Notes: a model not told the origin generated them from the sequence alone. Shown: positions 24,397-40,491, numbered from the stretch's first letter. The stretch is DNA of 64,000 bases from Chloroflexota bacterium (GCA_016861025.1 BOKO01000002.1:372001-436000); one strand, 5' to 3'. A program made the numbers and translations.

Positions 24397-25395
24397 TCAG
24401 CGTCCGGCAAGCAAATGAATCTTCTCGCTTGTCTCGCGCCATGAAATCTTGCTCAACCCCATTTTCTGGCGCAATTGTTCTTCGGGCATGCCGTTGCGGA
24501 AATCGCGCACAGCGCACGTCCAGCGCAGCGTCTCGAAACCAACCTGCACGTAGCGGATGCCTGCTAGTTCGCCCAACTCCTCCAACACATATTCCAGGTT
24601 GCGCGGAGTGCAATCAAAGAGAATATCCTTCGGTTTGTATTGAGCAAGATATTGCTGCAACGCCGGGACAATCGTTGGCGTCAGCCCGAGCGAGCGATTC
24701 TTATGTCTGTACCGTTCCTCGCGGTAGCGCACCGTTAAAACGGGTGACTGTGGCTGGGCAATGTCAATATCGTCGATCAGCAAGCGTGCGCATTCGGCTT
24801 TTTTAATGCCGGTCTGGACGAGCAAACTCACTAGCAGGTAGGGGCGAGCATCCGGCTTTTGCCGGTCGCGGCTAATGTCCTGCGCCTTCAGCAGCAGCGT
24901 GCGCACATCACTATCGCGCAGGATCGTTGGCAGAGGCGTGCGCGCCTGAATCTGCACGATTGGCTCCGCCGGATCGGTGGCGATCACGCCGACGCCGTGC
25001 AGCCAGCCGAAGAAGACCTTCATGGTCGTGATGCGCCGCGCCTGCGTTTTGGCGCTGAAATCCATGCCGCGGTTTTCAGCCAGCCAGGGCAGGAACTCAT
25101 CGAGCATCTGTGTTGTGATGTGGTAGAGTCGGGTGTCGCGCCCTAAATAATCCGACAGAAATTTCAAGTCGTTCTGAAACGCCTTGATTGTGTTTTCGCT
25201 GAACCCTTTGCGCACCATGTACTCGTCGAAGGCGGCGACTGCGGCGCTTAGTTCGCTGTGGGCGCGCAGAGGCGGCGACAGTTCTGGCGGCGCCTCGGTC
25301 GCTGCGGCGTCGTCTGGTCGGGCGTCAGATAGGGCTGGCGCAGATGTCGGTTCAATTTCAGGCTGCTTAGAAGATGGTGCAGAAAAGTCGGACAT
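24397..25395 (-). CDS. Tyrosine-recombinase-fold protein lacking catalytic residues
   Basis: The 332-residue protein has the two-domain plan of XerC/XerD-type recombinases. An acidic, disordered N-terminus (1-45) is followed by the core-binding SAM-like domain (about 46-150; FDEYMVRKGFSENTIKAFQ) and the catalytic domain (about 155-330). The active site is not conserved. The first Arg is Lys (TGIKKAECARL, 198-199), the HxxR motif reads ETLR (Glu288, Arg291) with Trp292 in place of the following His, and no tyrosine lies in the C-terminal segment (TSEKIHLLAGR). It therefore should not cleave DNA and may act as a DNA-binding or structural protein. No att sites or phage genes flank it. Confidence 0.85.
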   Translation of the reverse strand: MSDFSAPSSKQPEIEPTSAPALSDARPDDAAATEAPPELSPPLRAHSELSAAVAAFDEYMVRKGFSENTIKAFQNDLKFLSDYLGRDTRLYHITTQMLDEFLPWLAENRGMDFSAKTQARRITTMKVFFGWLHGVGVIATDPAEPIVQIQARTPLPTILRDSDVRTLLLKAQDISRDRQKPDARPYLLVSLLVQTGIKKAECARLLIDDIDIAQPQSPVLTVRYREERYRHKNRSLGLTPTIVPALQQYLAQYKPKDILFDCTPRNLEYVLEELGELAGIRYVQVGFETLRWTCAVRDFRNGMPEEQLRQKMGLSKISWRETSEKIHLLAGR

Positions 25396-25457
25396 GTTTC
25401 ACCCGTCTATTCCTTTTGTTTCGTATAGATAGTAACGAGTATAGTCGGGGCTGTCTG

Positions 25458-25490
25458 AAAAAACAAACCCGGATTCAGATCGAATCCGGG
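25458..25490 (-). terminator. hppA: Rho-independent terminator of hppA
   Basis: A stem of 9 bp (25468-25476 with 25482-25490) and a 5-base loop are followed, in the minus direction, by TTTGTTTTTT (25458-25467). It lies 40 nt after the hppA stop codon. Confidence 0.88.
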
Positions 25491-25530
25491 CTTGTGAGCC
25501 TTTAACGGCAAGAGTGCTTTGTGCAAAAAG

Positions 25531-27600
<2,070 letters not shown>

Positions 27601-27814
27601 GGCAAGCCTCCTTCAATTGATAAACTCTAGAAGTAGAAACGTAATTTTATTTGCGTCGATTGTGGGAATCGACATACAGCGCTGTCGTGGCATAATTCCG
27701 TCGCCCTAAATACATATGTATCAGAGGTCACGCAGAAAATAGTCAACATGTATTGTAATTTGTAGCGAAGTCAATGCCAAAATCTTTGCTTTCTATTCTG
27801 GAGCGAAACCACCG

Positions 27815-28990
27815 ATGCCATCACAATCTTCGTCACGATTTGTCTATCTCGACCACGCCGCAACGACGCCGCTTCGTTCCGAAGTGCTCGAAGTCATGGA
27901 GCGTCACTTTAGCGAAACCTACGGCAATCCGTCGAGCATTCATCGCCCCGGACGACAGGCCGCCGTTGCGCTGCAGCGCGCCCGCAGCACACTGGCGGAG
28001 CTGCTCAACGCGCATCCCGGCGAGATTGTGTTCACTAGTGGCGGCACCGAGAGCGACAACGCCGCCGTCCGCGGCATTGCGCTGGCTCAACGCGCTGCAA
28101 CCGGCGCCAACCGGTTGATCACCACCGCCATCGAGCATAAGGCTGTTCTGCAAACCGCAGAACTGCTGCGCGATCGCGATGGCTTTACCCTGACAATTCT
28201 GCCTGTCGACAGAGAGGGCGTGGTCAGCGTCGACGAGCTAACTGACGCTCTAGGCGATGGTCGCGACGTGGCATTGGTCAGCATCATGTATGCCAACAAC
28301 GAGATTGGCTCCATCCAGCCGGTGGCGGCGTTGGGGGAGCGATGCCGTGCGGTGGGCGCGCCCTTTCACACCGATGCAGTGCAGGCTGGCGGCAAGTTGC
28401 CGCTCGACGTCAACGCGCTGCACGTCGATGCAATGAGTCTAGGCGCGCATAAGTTTTATGGGCCTAAAGGCGTTGGGTTGCTCTACTTGCGCCATGGAAC
28501 GCGATTCTGGGCGCAGATCACGGGCGGCGGACAGGAAAGCGGACGGCGGGCAGGCACGGAGAATATTCCATTGATTGCTGGCATGGCAACCGCACTGGAG
28601 CTTGCCGAGTCTGAACATCCTGCTGAGAGTCGGCGACAGCGTGCGCTGCGCGACCACTTGATCGGCGGTTTGCTGAAGTCGATCGAAGGCCTGCGGCTGA
28701 CCGGCGCCAACGCTGCCCGGCTTGACAATCACGCCAGCTTTGTGATCGATGGCGTTGACGCCGAAGGGTTGTTGATTGCGCTCGACCTGGCCGGCATTGC
28801 AGCCAGCAGCGGCAGCGCGTGCGCGTCGGGCGCCAATCGTCCCAGCCATGTCCTGACAGCAATTGGCGTATCGGGCGAAGATACAATGAGCGCGCTGCGC
28901 TTCAGCCTCGGTCGCACCACCACAGTGGACGACATCGATTATGTCTTGGCAACGTTGCCCCAAATCGTCGCACGCGTGCGTGTGTCGTAG
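27815..28990 (+). CDS. Cysteine desulfurase (NifS/IscS family)
   Basis: A PLP enzyme that takes sulfur from cysteine for Fe-S clusters and thio-cofactors. The 391-residue sequence shows YLDHAATTPLRSEVLEVM, GNPSSIHRPGR, FTSGGTESDNAAV and ITTAIEHKAVL. The PLP lysine Lys213 is in GAHKFYGPKGVG and the catalytic loop Cys336 in SGSACASG. The short loop and the ASGA sequence after the Cys put it in the NifS/IscS (group I) class. No iscU, iscA or mnmA gene follows, so the sulfur acceptor is not evident. It is divergent from hppA across a 214-nt spacer, and starts at ATG 27815 with GGAGCG upstream. Confidence 0.94.
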   Translation: MPSQSSSRFVYLDHAATTPLRSEVLEVMERHFSETYGNPSSIHRPGRQAAVALQRARSTLAELLNAHPGEIVFTSGGTESDNAAVRGIALAQRAATGANRLITTAIEHKAVLQTAELLRDRDGFTLTILPVDREGVVSVDELTDALGDGRDVALVSIMYANNEIGSIQPVAALGERCRAVGAPFHTDAVQAGGKLPLDVNALHVDAMSLGAHKFYGPKGVGLLYLRHGTRFWAQITGGGQESGRRAGTENIPLIAGMATALELAESEHPAESRRQRALRDHLIGGLLKSIEGLRLTGANAARLDNHASFVIDGVDAEGLLIALDLAGIAASSGSACASGANRPSHVLTAIGVSGEDTMSALRFSLGRTTTVDDIDYVLATLPQIVARVRVS

Positions 28991-29019
28991 AGCCGGGCAA
29001 CGCGAGGGGAAAGCATTTT

Positions 29020-29805
29020 TCAGGCTCTGACATTATTTTGTCGTGAGGTGCAGTACTTATACCCGATGCCTCGCACTGTAACGATACGAGTTGGGTTCGC
29101 CACATCGGATTCAATCTTCGTGCGTAGACGCCGGATTGCCAGCTCGACGAGATTGGGACTATCGCCTTCCGAATATCCCCAGACTTCCTGCAGCAACTCC
29201 TCTTTTGAAACAGGATAATCGGAATGGCTGGCAAGGTGGCGCAGCAGTGCATACTCGATGGGCGTTAATGAGATTCGCCGTCCGTTCAGTTCAACTTCCT
29301 GCGTTTGGTTGAACAGCTTGAGATCGCCTACTTCCGCCACCTCAAATGACTGATAGGTTTCAAAGTGGGTGGAGCGGCGGATCACAGCATAAATGCGCGC
29401 TTCCAATTCCTTAAAATTGAAGGGTTTGGTGATGTAGTTGTCAGCGCCGTATTCGAGACCATGAACGATGTCTTCCGGTCGATTGAGCGCAGTAATCATC
29501 ACAATCGGCACATCCGACTGGCGGCGAATCTCCCGGCAGACTTCGAAGCCGTTGCGGTTGGGCATCAGCACATCGAGCATGATGAGATGGAATCGTTGTT
29601 CTGCAAACCGGGCAAGCGCCTCCTCGCCGTCCACCGCTTCGACGACTGTAAAACCAAGCCGTTGCATCGACTGTGTGAGCAGGGTGCGCATGACCGTTTC
29701 ATCTTCAGCAATCAGCACACTGAGGCCGCGGCCGGGTTTCACTCCGGCAATCGAATCAGCCGATGGCTGAGGCAAGGGTAAAGTGGGTTCATCCTGGGAA
29801 GTCAT
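29020..29805 (-). CDS. OmpR/PhoB-family response regulator
   Basis: A 261-residue two-component response regulator. A 25-residue leader precedes the receiver domain (about 28-145), which has the acidic pair in IAEDETVM, the phosphoryl Asp in LIMLDVLMPNRNG, a Thr/Ala switch region in VMITALNRPED and the conserved Lys in NYITKPFNFKELEARI. The C-terminal winged helix (about 160-250) shows LTPIEYALLRHLASH, IRRLRTKIE and TVRGIGYKY. The frame extends upstream to 30087, but that part has no coding character, and the ATG at 29805 is the likely start. No histidine kinase gene is adjacent, so it is an orphan. It is divergent from the ABC ATPase gene and may control it. Confidence 0.92.
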   Translation of the reverse strand: MTSQDEPTLPLPQPSADSIAGVKPGRGLSVLIAEDETVMRTLLTQSMQRLGFTVVEAVDGEEALARFAEQRFHLIMLDVLMPNRNGFEVCREIRRQSDVPIVMITALNRPEDIVHGLEYGADNYITKPFNFKELEARIYAVIRRSTHFETYQSFEVAEVGDLKLFNQTQEVELNGRRISLTPIEYALLRHLASHSDYPVSKEELLQEVWGYSEGDSPNLVELAIRRLRTKIESDVANPTRIVTVRGIGYKYCTSRQNNVRA

Positions 29806-29975
29806 GACGTTTGTTCCACACAATATGTGAGAAAATAATGGAACGGCGACTCTCGGCGAACGCAAGCGTAGCACATTTGCCAAACAAAAACAAAAGGCGG
29901 TGAAGGCGCTTTGGGCGGCAATCCGGCTGTCAGGATCGTTCGGAAAATCGGTGCAAAAGCCGCCAAAAATCATAG

Positions 29976-30005
29976 TTGCAATTTCATTTGCGGGTGTGAT
30001 ATACT
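29976..30005 (+). promoter_or_regulatory. Sigma70-type promoter of the ABC ATPase gene
   Basis: TTGCAA (29976-29981) and TATACT (30000-30005) are separated by 18 bp, in the 283-nt divergent spacer between the response regulator and the ABC ATPase genes, 83 nt before the ATPase start. Confidence 0.6.
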
Positions 30006-30057
30006 TCCGCCAATGGGATGCTCCCTGCTTTCCTCCATTAATTTTTGTTTCAAACAG

Positions 30058-31195
<1,138 letters not shown>

Positions 31196-31218
31196 TCGCC
31201 CCTTTCCTTAACAATCTT

Positions 31219-31256
31219 GCAAGGCCGGGGACGCAAATGCCCCGGCCTTGCTATTT
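31219..31256 (+). terminator. Terminator of the ABC ATPase gene
   Basis: A 12-13-bp GC-rich stem (31219-31230 with 31240-31251, plus flanking pairs) and an 8-9-base loop are followed by a weak T-rich tract. It lies 24 nt after the stop codon. Confidence 0.7.
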
Positions 31257-31307
31257 CTCAACGTCTCGACCCACTGCCAACGATAGAAGAGCGTGGAGGG
31301 CAACTGC

Positions 31308-32084
31308 ATGATCAACCAGCACGAGCTGTTGACGACGGCAGCCAGGCTGTTAGTCGATGTGCATTGCGTTGTTGTCTTCACGGGCGCTGGCGTAAGTGCG
31401 GAATCCGGTGTTGGCACTTTTCGCGATGCGTTGACCGGTCTGTGGTCGCGCTTCGATCCGCAGCAATTAGCCAGCCAGGAAGGATTTGCTGCGGACCCGG
31501 GACTGGTTTGGCGTTGGTATATAGAGCGGTTGACGACGATTGAGAACGCCCGCCCTAATCGCGGCCACGAAGCGCTCGCCGCAATGGAAAAGATTATCCC
31601 AGAATTTGTGCTGGTGACACAAAATGTTGACGATCTGCACGAACGCGCCGGCAATCGCCATGTCCTGCATTTGCACGGTCATATTGGGCGATTCCGTTGC
31701 AATGGCTGTGGCGCGGCGTATTCACTGCGCGCCGGTGACCGCGAAGCGTTGATGCCGCCATGCTGCACCATCTGCACAGGGTATGTGCGGCCAGCGGTCG
31801 TGTGGTTTGGCGAAATGTTGCCCGAGCAGGAGCTTTTCGAGGCGTGGGGGGCGGCTGAACGGTGTGATGTGATGTTGGTCGTCGGCGCCAGCGGCGTGGT
31901 CTATCCTGCGGCGCAACTGCCCGCTGTGGCGCAACGTCATGGCGCCTGCATTATCGAAGTGAACCTGGAAGAGTCCGCATTGTCCGAACTGGCAGACATC
32001 ACCCTCATCGGCCCAAGCGGCGAAATTTTGCCCCGCCTTCTCGATGCCATGTACGCGTGCGAGGCAAAGAGCGCCTTTCGGTAG
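31308..32084 (+). CDS. Sir2-family NAD-dependent protein deacylase (class III sirtuin)
   Basis: Sirtuins remove acyl groups from lysines using NAD. The 258-residue protein has FTGAGVSAESGVGTFRD (NAD loop), VTQNVDDLHERAG, catalytic His123 in LHLHGHIG, and a zinc site formed by CNGC and CCTIC. VWFGEMLP and VVGASGVVYPAAQLP follow. Tyr and Arg of the class III 'YxxR' signature appear in WRWYIERLTT near residue 76. As in E. coli CobB and SIRT5, this predicts desuccinylase/demalonylase activity besides deacetylation. The frame opens at a GTG (31293), but ATG 31308, with GGAGG about 8 nt upstream, is preferred. Confidence 0.9.
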   Translation: MINQHELLTTAARLLVDVHCVVVFTGAGVSAESGVGTFRDALTGLWSRFDPQQLASQEGFAADPGLVWRWYIERLTTIENARPNRGHEALAAMEKIIPEFVLVTQNVDDLHERAGNRHVLHLHGHIGRFRCNGCGAAYSLRAGDREALMPPCCTICTGYVRPAVVWFGEMLPEQELFEAWGAAERCDVMLVVGASGVVYPAAQLPAVAQRHGACIIEVNLEESALSELADITLIGPSGEILPRLLDAMYACEAKSAFR

Positions 32085-32132
32085 ATATATGTTTTGCCCG
32101 TTGCATCTGGTGGTGGCGTGGCGCTCCGGCGC

Positions 32133-32903
32133 CTACCATACTGTATATCCTCCATCCACCGCCACCGCCGCGCCTGTTATAAAGCTGGCCGCATCGCTCG
32201 CCAGAAAGAGCGCCAATCCCTGGATTTCCTCCAACTCCCCCCAGCGTCCCAACGGAATACGCGCTGCAAAGGCTTGATAGACCTCTGGGTTTGCCAGAAT
32301 CGGCTGATTCATCTCGGTGGCAAAAGGTCCCGGCAGCATGGCGTTGACGGTGACGCCGTAGGGCGCCCACTCCAGCGCCAGGGTGCGCGTCATCTGGAGC
32401 AGGGCGCCTTTGCTCGTGGCGTAGGGCGTGCGCTCCGCCATGCCTACCACGGAAAGCATCGAGCCGATGTTGATCACGCGACCATAGCGCCGCGTTTTGA
32501 AGTGCGATGCCAGGGCGCGGCACATCAGCCATGGGCCGCGCACATTGATCGCCTGCACCACTTCGAAGCTCTCGACACTCAGCTCCTCGATGGGGCCGCG
32601 AATGTTGACGCCGGCGTTGTTGACCAGGATGTCCACCTGCCCAAAATCGGCCAGCACGTGGCTGACCAGCACTTCGACCTGCGCAGGGTCGGTCACATCG
32701 GCGGCGTAACCGGCGCAACGCACGCCGCCATGCGCAGCCAGCTCCTGCGCCACCGCAGCGGCCTCCTCGGCATGACGGCTGGCGACGACCACCTGCGCGC
32801 CCGCTTCGACAAAGCCGGTTGCCATACTGCGCCCTAATCCTTTTGTGCCGCCGGTGACAAGCGCCACCCGACCATCCAGCCGAAAGCGATCAAGCACGGA
32901 CAT
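32133..32903 (-). CDS. SDR family NAD(P)-dependent oxidoreductase (gluconate 5-dehydrogenase-like)
   Basis: A 256-residue classical short-chain dehydrogenase. It has a TGGTKGLGRSMATGF cofactor loop (about 17-31), VNNAGVNIRGP near residue 92, a catalytic Ser in INIGSMLS and the Tyr-x3-Lys pair in PYATSKGALLQM near residue 160, ending in AVDGGYTVW. Sequence style matches the gluconate 5-dehydrogenase/3-oxoacyl reductase group, but the substrate cannot be fixed. The ATG at 32903 with AGGAG 6 nt upstream is preferred to the frame's first codon at 32942. It is last in a four-gene minus-strand run with the glycosyltransferase and two lipoprotein genes, 68 nt after the former. Confidence 0.9.
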   Translation of the reverse strand: MSVLDRFRLDGRVALVTGGTKGLGRSMATGFVEAGAQVVVASRHAEEAAAVAQELAAHGGVRCAGYAADVTDPAQVEVLVSHVLADFGQVDILVNNAGVNIRGPIEELSVESFEVVQAINVRGPWLMCRALASHFKTRRYGRVINIGSMLSVVGMAERTPYATSKGALLQMTRTLALEWAPYGVTVNAMLPGPFATEMNQPILANPEVYQAFAARIPLGRWGELEEIQGLALFLASDAASFITGAAVAVDGGYTVW

Positions 32904-32971
32904 GTGCATCTCCTGTTTTGTGTGTGAATGAGTTCGACGCAACCAGAATGGCGGTTGCTTTCAGATCAGAA

Positions 32972-35806
<2,835 letters not shown>

Positions 35807-35807
35807 C

Positions 35808-36836
35808 TTATTGCTTCTCGTAGCGAACGTACAACTCTCGGTTCATATCACTAGCGGTAAGCGTGAAAGTCGCCGCCGGCCCAACCACTGCGCCGCCGCC
35901 ATCGATCAGCTCGATCGACCATACGCCGGCCGGATTCATGTTCGGAAACTCGACCTTCATGTTGTGAAAACGCTGGCGTGGGCTGGCAATGGGCCAGGTC
36001 AAGCCAGAGACATCGGAGGACATTGCGTTCACCGGCAATTCGGCGCCGTCTTTGCTGACGCGCAGACTATAGCCAGGCAACACCTGATCGCCCTGGTAGA
36101 CGTAGAGAAAAATGCGCACCAGATTGTTGCCTTCTGGGAACTGCTCCTGCGCCACCAGTGCAAAGGGGAAAGCCGGTGCAGGTGGTTCGGCAGGCGGCGC
36201 GCTCTCGACAGGCGCTTCAACGGCTGGCGCCTCCGGCGCTGGCGGCTGCGGCGTCGGCTGTGGGGCAGACGCCGCTGGGGCAACAGGCGTCGGCGTCGGA
36301 TTGACCACGACAACCCCCGATGAGTCCGATTCTGGCTCGACCACAGGCACAGAATCGACCGGCCCATCAGCGTCGATGTATGTCTGGCTGATCCATGCTG
36401 GCCGCTCTTCGACGCAGCAGATTTGCCACCACAGATCGTCGGCGCTGCGCCCGGTGATCGTGAACTGATCCCCGCGCATTCCTAAACGCAGCGGTGGATA
36501 TTGCAGACCTGGGCCGCGGCGGATGTTGACCAGGTCATCGTTGACGACCGCCAGCACGCTCTGCATCTCGCCAGCCGATGTCGTCGCTTCTGGCGCTTGC
36601 GCGGGAACGCTTTCGCCAACCAACGCTTGCGGCGCTTGATTCGCCGCATCCACCGCTGGCGGCGCTTCTGGGGTCGGCGGCGCTGGCTGTGCAGGCGTTG
36701 GCGTAAAGGTTGGATAGGGCGAGCGCAAAGGGACGACTGGCTCTTCGTTGACCTGACCCCTGCCAAAGCATCCGGCCACAATTCCGGCGATCACAACAAT
36801 GCTCAAGAGTAGTGCAACGTTTCGTTTCATCATCAT
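35808..36836 (-). CDS. Secreted lipoprotein with SH3b domain
   Basis: A 342-residue predicted lipoprotein. The signal peptide (MKRNVALLLSIVVIAG) ends in a lipobox IVAGC with Cys23. A proline/threonine linker, a bacterial SH3 domain (about 95-155; VNIRRGPGLQYPPLRLG, then WWQICCVEERPAWIS) and a second PTPT/PAPEAP linker follow. A folded C-terminal domain (about 225-342) ends in NRELYVRYEKQ. SH3b domains of this type often bind peptidoglycan or neighbouring proteins. Same architecture as the next gene upstream, so the pair looks like a tandem duplication. Three ATGs in a row begin the frame; the second or third best fits the GGAAAG site. Function unknown. Confidence 0.82.
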   Translation of the reverse strand: MMMKRNVALLLSIVVIAGIVAGCFGRGQVNEEPVVPLRSPYPTFTPTPAQPAPPTPEAPPAVDAANQAPQALVGESVPAQAPEATTSAGEMQSVLAVVNDDLVNIRRGPGLQYPPLRLGMRGDQFTITGRSADDLWWQICCVEERPAWISQTYIDADGPVDSVPVVEPESDSSGVVVVNPTPTPVAPAASAPQPTPQPPAPEAPAVEAPVESAPPAEPPAPAFPFALVAQEQFPEGNNLVRIFLYVYQGDQVLPGYSLRVSKDGAELPVNAMSSDVSGLTWPIASPRQRFHNMKVEFPNMNPAGVWSIELIDGGGAVVGPAATFTLTASDMNRELYVRYEKQ

Positions 36837-36869
36837 TCACTTTCCGAAGGCTTTGGCGCGCATCGACAG

Positions 36870-38075
36870 TCATCGAACACGCACAAACCCCAGATAGACC
36901 TCGCGATTCGGATTGTTGCAATCCGTTGTAAACTCTACAACGTCAGAAAGCTGGTTTCCGGCTCCATCGCGCACCCAAACCTGCCACGGCCCTTGTCCGA
37001 GCAGCTCGCAGGGACGCGGGGTCGCAACTTCCCCTGGAGCCGGTGTTGGCTCCGACGGCGGGCTGAACTCGTATTTATAGTTGTATTTGACGCGATTGCC
37101 GGCGCCCGGCGGCCCACTGTACTCGATTTTGTTTGTGCTCGGTTGTTCGCCGCGCGTATTGGGGCGATCGACGCCGCGAAATCGCACTTCCAAAAAATAC
37201 CCTTCGGCGGGTTCCTCAGGTTGATTGACGTCGTTGAGCAAACCGACAAAGAAATAAGCCCAAATGGTTAGAAAATTGTTTTGAGTCGGGAAAAATTGCG
37301 GACCAATTGCGCGCTCGAAGGGATACGGCGTAGCGGTCGGCGTGGCGGTCTCGGTCGGCGTTTCCGTGGGGGTAAAGGTCGGCGTAAATGTTGGCGGCGG
37401 CTGCGCTACAACCAACGCCACCTGCTGCGTTTCGTTGACCACGCGCACATGCGTGCCGGCCACCCACACCGAAGCGCCGTTGACGCAACAGATTTCGTAC
37501 CAGGTTCCCTCTGTGTTGCGACCGATAATTGCAATCGGGATGCCAGGTCCGAGTTGAGCCACCAACGGATACTGGACGCCCGGTCCGGTGCGCAGCGCCA
37601 CGAAGCCGCTATCGACGATGATGAAAGGCGTTGGCGTCGGCCCGGGCGTTGGTGTATCGGTCGGCGTCGGCAGCAAGATGGGCGGAATCGCGCCCGGTTG
37701 AGCGGCGGCAGTGAGCTGAGCTTCGAGAAAGACGGCGGTTGCAGTCTGTTCGAGCGGCGACAAGGTCGGCGTCGGCGTTGGCGTCTCGGTCGGCGGCGGT
37801 GTGGGTGTGTCGGTCGGTGGAATCGCAATCACGACGCGGTCGGCGTCGATGGTCGGCTGAATCACGATCACACCGGGCGTGCCGTCACGCGGCGGCGTAA
37901 CCACGATCAACGGCAGCAGCGCTTCTGGCGTCGGTGTAAAGGTGGGCGCCAGGGTGCGCGTCGGCGGCGGCGTTGGCGTTGGCGGCGCCAACAGATCGGT
38001 GAACGCACAACCAAGCGTCGAACCAAGCAGCATAAGCGCAGCACCCACTCCAAGCAGGCGCTTCTTCCAGAGCAT
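36870..38075 (-). CDS. Secreted lipoprotein with SH3b domain, paralogue of its neighbour
   Basis: A 401-residue lipoprotein: signal MLWKKRLLGVGAALMLLGS with lipobox STLGC, then a PTPTPPPTRTLAPTFTPTP linker. A region rich in Val and Pro follows, then an SH3b domain near 160-220 (FVALRTGPGVQYPLVAQLG, then WYEICCVNGASVWVAG). A second Thr/Pro linker leads into a C-terminal beta domain ending NREVYLGFVRVR. It shares the ICCV cysteine pair and the ending with its neighbour. The frame is open to a GTG at 38150 with GAGAGG 8 nt upstream, but that N-terminus lacks coding character, and ATG 38075 gives a normal signal peptide. It opens the envelope operon 38075-32133. Confidence 0.8.
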   Translation of the reverse strand: MLWKKRLLGVGAALMLLGSTLGCAFTDLLAPPTPTPPPTRTLAPTFTPTPEALLPLIVVTPPRDGTPGVIVIQPTIDADRVVIAIPPTDTPTPPPTETPTPTPTLSPLEQTATAVFLEAQLTAAAQPGAIPPILLPTPTDTPTPGPTPTPFIIVDSGFVALRTGPGVQYPLVAQLGPGIPIAIIGRNTEGTWYEICCVNGASVWVAGTHVRVVNETQQVALVVAQPPPTFTPTFTPTETPTETATPTATPYPFERAIGPQFFPTQNNFLTIWAYFFVGLLNDVNQPEEPAEGYFLEVRFRGVDRPNTRGEQPSTNKIEYSGPPGAGNRVKYNYKYEFSPPSEPTPAPGEVATPRPCELLGQGPWQVWVRDGAGNQLSDVVEFTTDCNNPNREVYLGFVRVR

Positions 38076-38436
38076 GTACTGTCCGGTGGATTTTTTGCTT
38101 TCTTGATCTGGCTCCGACAAAAGAAGATGCGTCTCGACTGGTTGTGTCACCCCAATAGCCTCTCTAGGCGGTGTCGAAGGATGATGGTTTGCAGCGAAGT
38201 TCGATCCTGACGATCACTCAGCCCTGCGCTGCGCAGTATAGCATGGTTTGCCTGTCATGCTGAATCAAGTGAGAGAGTTTCAAAATTCTTCCAAAGCTTT
38301 ACGCAATTTCCTCAACCCTAAGGTTTTCGATATACTGAAGGTCTGTCTGCGCTTTGGCGCGGATGCGATAATCAATTGCAGCTGACGGGCTGCGAACCAC
38401 GTATCGTTTGATACGCTTGTTATAAAGGAGAAACGT

Positions 38437-38976
38437 ATGGCGCGTGTAAAAGTTCTGTTGACCAAAGATGTGCCCGAACTGGGGCACGCCGGTGAGGTGT
38501 ATAACGTCGCTGGCGGCTATGCTCGCAACTATCTGATGCCGAGGGGATTGGCTGTGCTTGCCACACGCGGCGCGATGAAGCAGGCGGAAGAGATCAAAGC
38601 CGCCGCCACGCGGCGCCGTGCACGTGAGCGCGCCAACGCCGAAGCGCAGGCGCAGATGATTGCAGGCAAGCGACTCCTCTTTGCCGCCAATGCCGGTGAA
38701 AACGACCGTCTCTACGGCTCGATCACATCCAGTGATATTGCTGAGAAGCTGGCTGAAATGGTCGGTTTTGAGGTCGATCGGCGCCGCATCGAGCTGGATC
38801 ACGGCATCCGCGACCTGGGCATTCATGAGATTTCGATTCGCCTGATGCCTGAAGTGACCGCCGCCTTTCAGGTGGCCGTGGTGCGCGAGGGCGAAGATTG
38901 GGCAGCCGCTGAAGCGCGCGCCGCAGCGAAAGCCGCCAAAGCACAAGCCGCTGCAGCCGAAAGCGTTGCGGCCTGA
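38437..38976 (+). CDS. rplI: 50S ribosomal protein L9
   Basis: L9 binds 23S rRNA at the base of the L1 stalk. The N-terminal domain has KVLLTKDVPELGHAGEVYNVAGGYARNYLMPRGLA, followed by the long connecting helix and the C-terminal domain (RLYGSITSSDIAEKL, IRDLGIHEISIRL). At 179 residues it is longer than the usual 150 because of an Ala-rich tail (AARAAAKAAKAQAAAAESVAA). An AAAGGAG ribosome-binding site lies 6 nt before the ATG. It stands alone, without rpsF, ssb or rpsR. A sigma70-like TATACT (38331-38336) in the 361-nt spacer between it and the lipoprotein gene is a weak promoter candidate. Confidence 0.97.
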   Translation: MARVKVLLTKDVPELGHAGEVYNVAGGYARNYLMPRGLAVLATRGAMKQAEEIKAAATRRRARERANAEAQAQMIAGKRLLFAANAGENDRLYGSITSSDIAEKLAEMVGFEVDRRRIELDHGIRDLGIHEISIRLMPEVTAAFQVAVVREGEDWAAAEARAAAKAAKAQAAAAESVAA

Positions 38977-39040
38977 CGGTCAAGCTGCAACGGTCAAGTT
39001 GCAACGGTCAAACCAAAACGGTTAAGTCACAGATCAAATG

Positions 39041-39072
39041 AAAAGCCAGGGCGTCCTTTGCCCTGGCTTTTC
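39041..39072. terminator. Bidirectional terminator of rplI and the AroE-GNAT gene
   Basis: An 8-bp stem (39045-39052 with 39060-39067) and 7-base loop, extended by A4 on the left and T4-5 on the right. It lies between the convergent rplI and AroE-GNAT genes and serves both. Confidence 0.88.
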
Positions 39073-39090
39073 TGTCAATTGCAGATTCCG

Positions 39091-40491
<1,401 letters not shown>

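Noticed and set aside
24397..25395. Integrase-like gene as evidence of a mobile element.
   Set aside because: No att repeats, tRNA gene, phage genes or transposase flank it, and its active site is lost.
37800..38010. Direct repeats of CGGCGTCGG-type words in the lipoprotein gene, at first sight like a CRISPR or microsatellite.
   Set aside because: They encode Thr/Pro linker repeats in frame. There are no spacers of constant length.
38977..39025. Three or four ACGGTCAA-like direct repeats after rplI.
   Set aside because: Short, imperfect and next to the terminator. No protein-binding or mobile signature can be supported.
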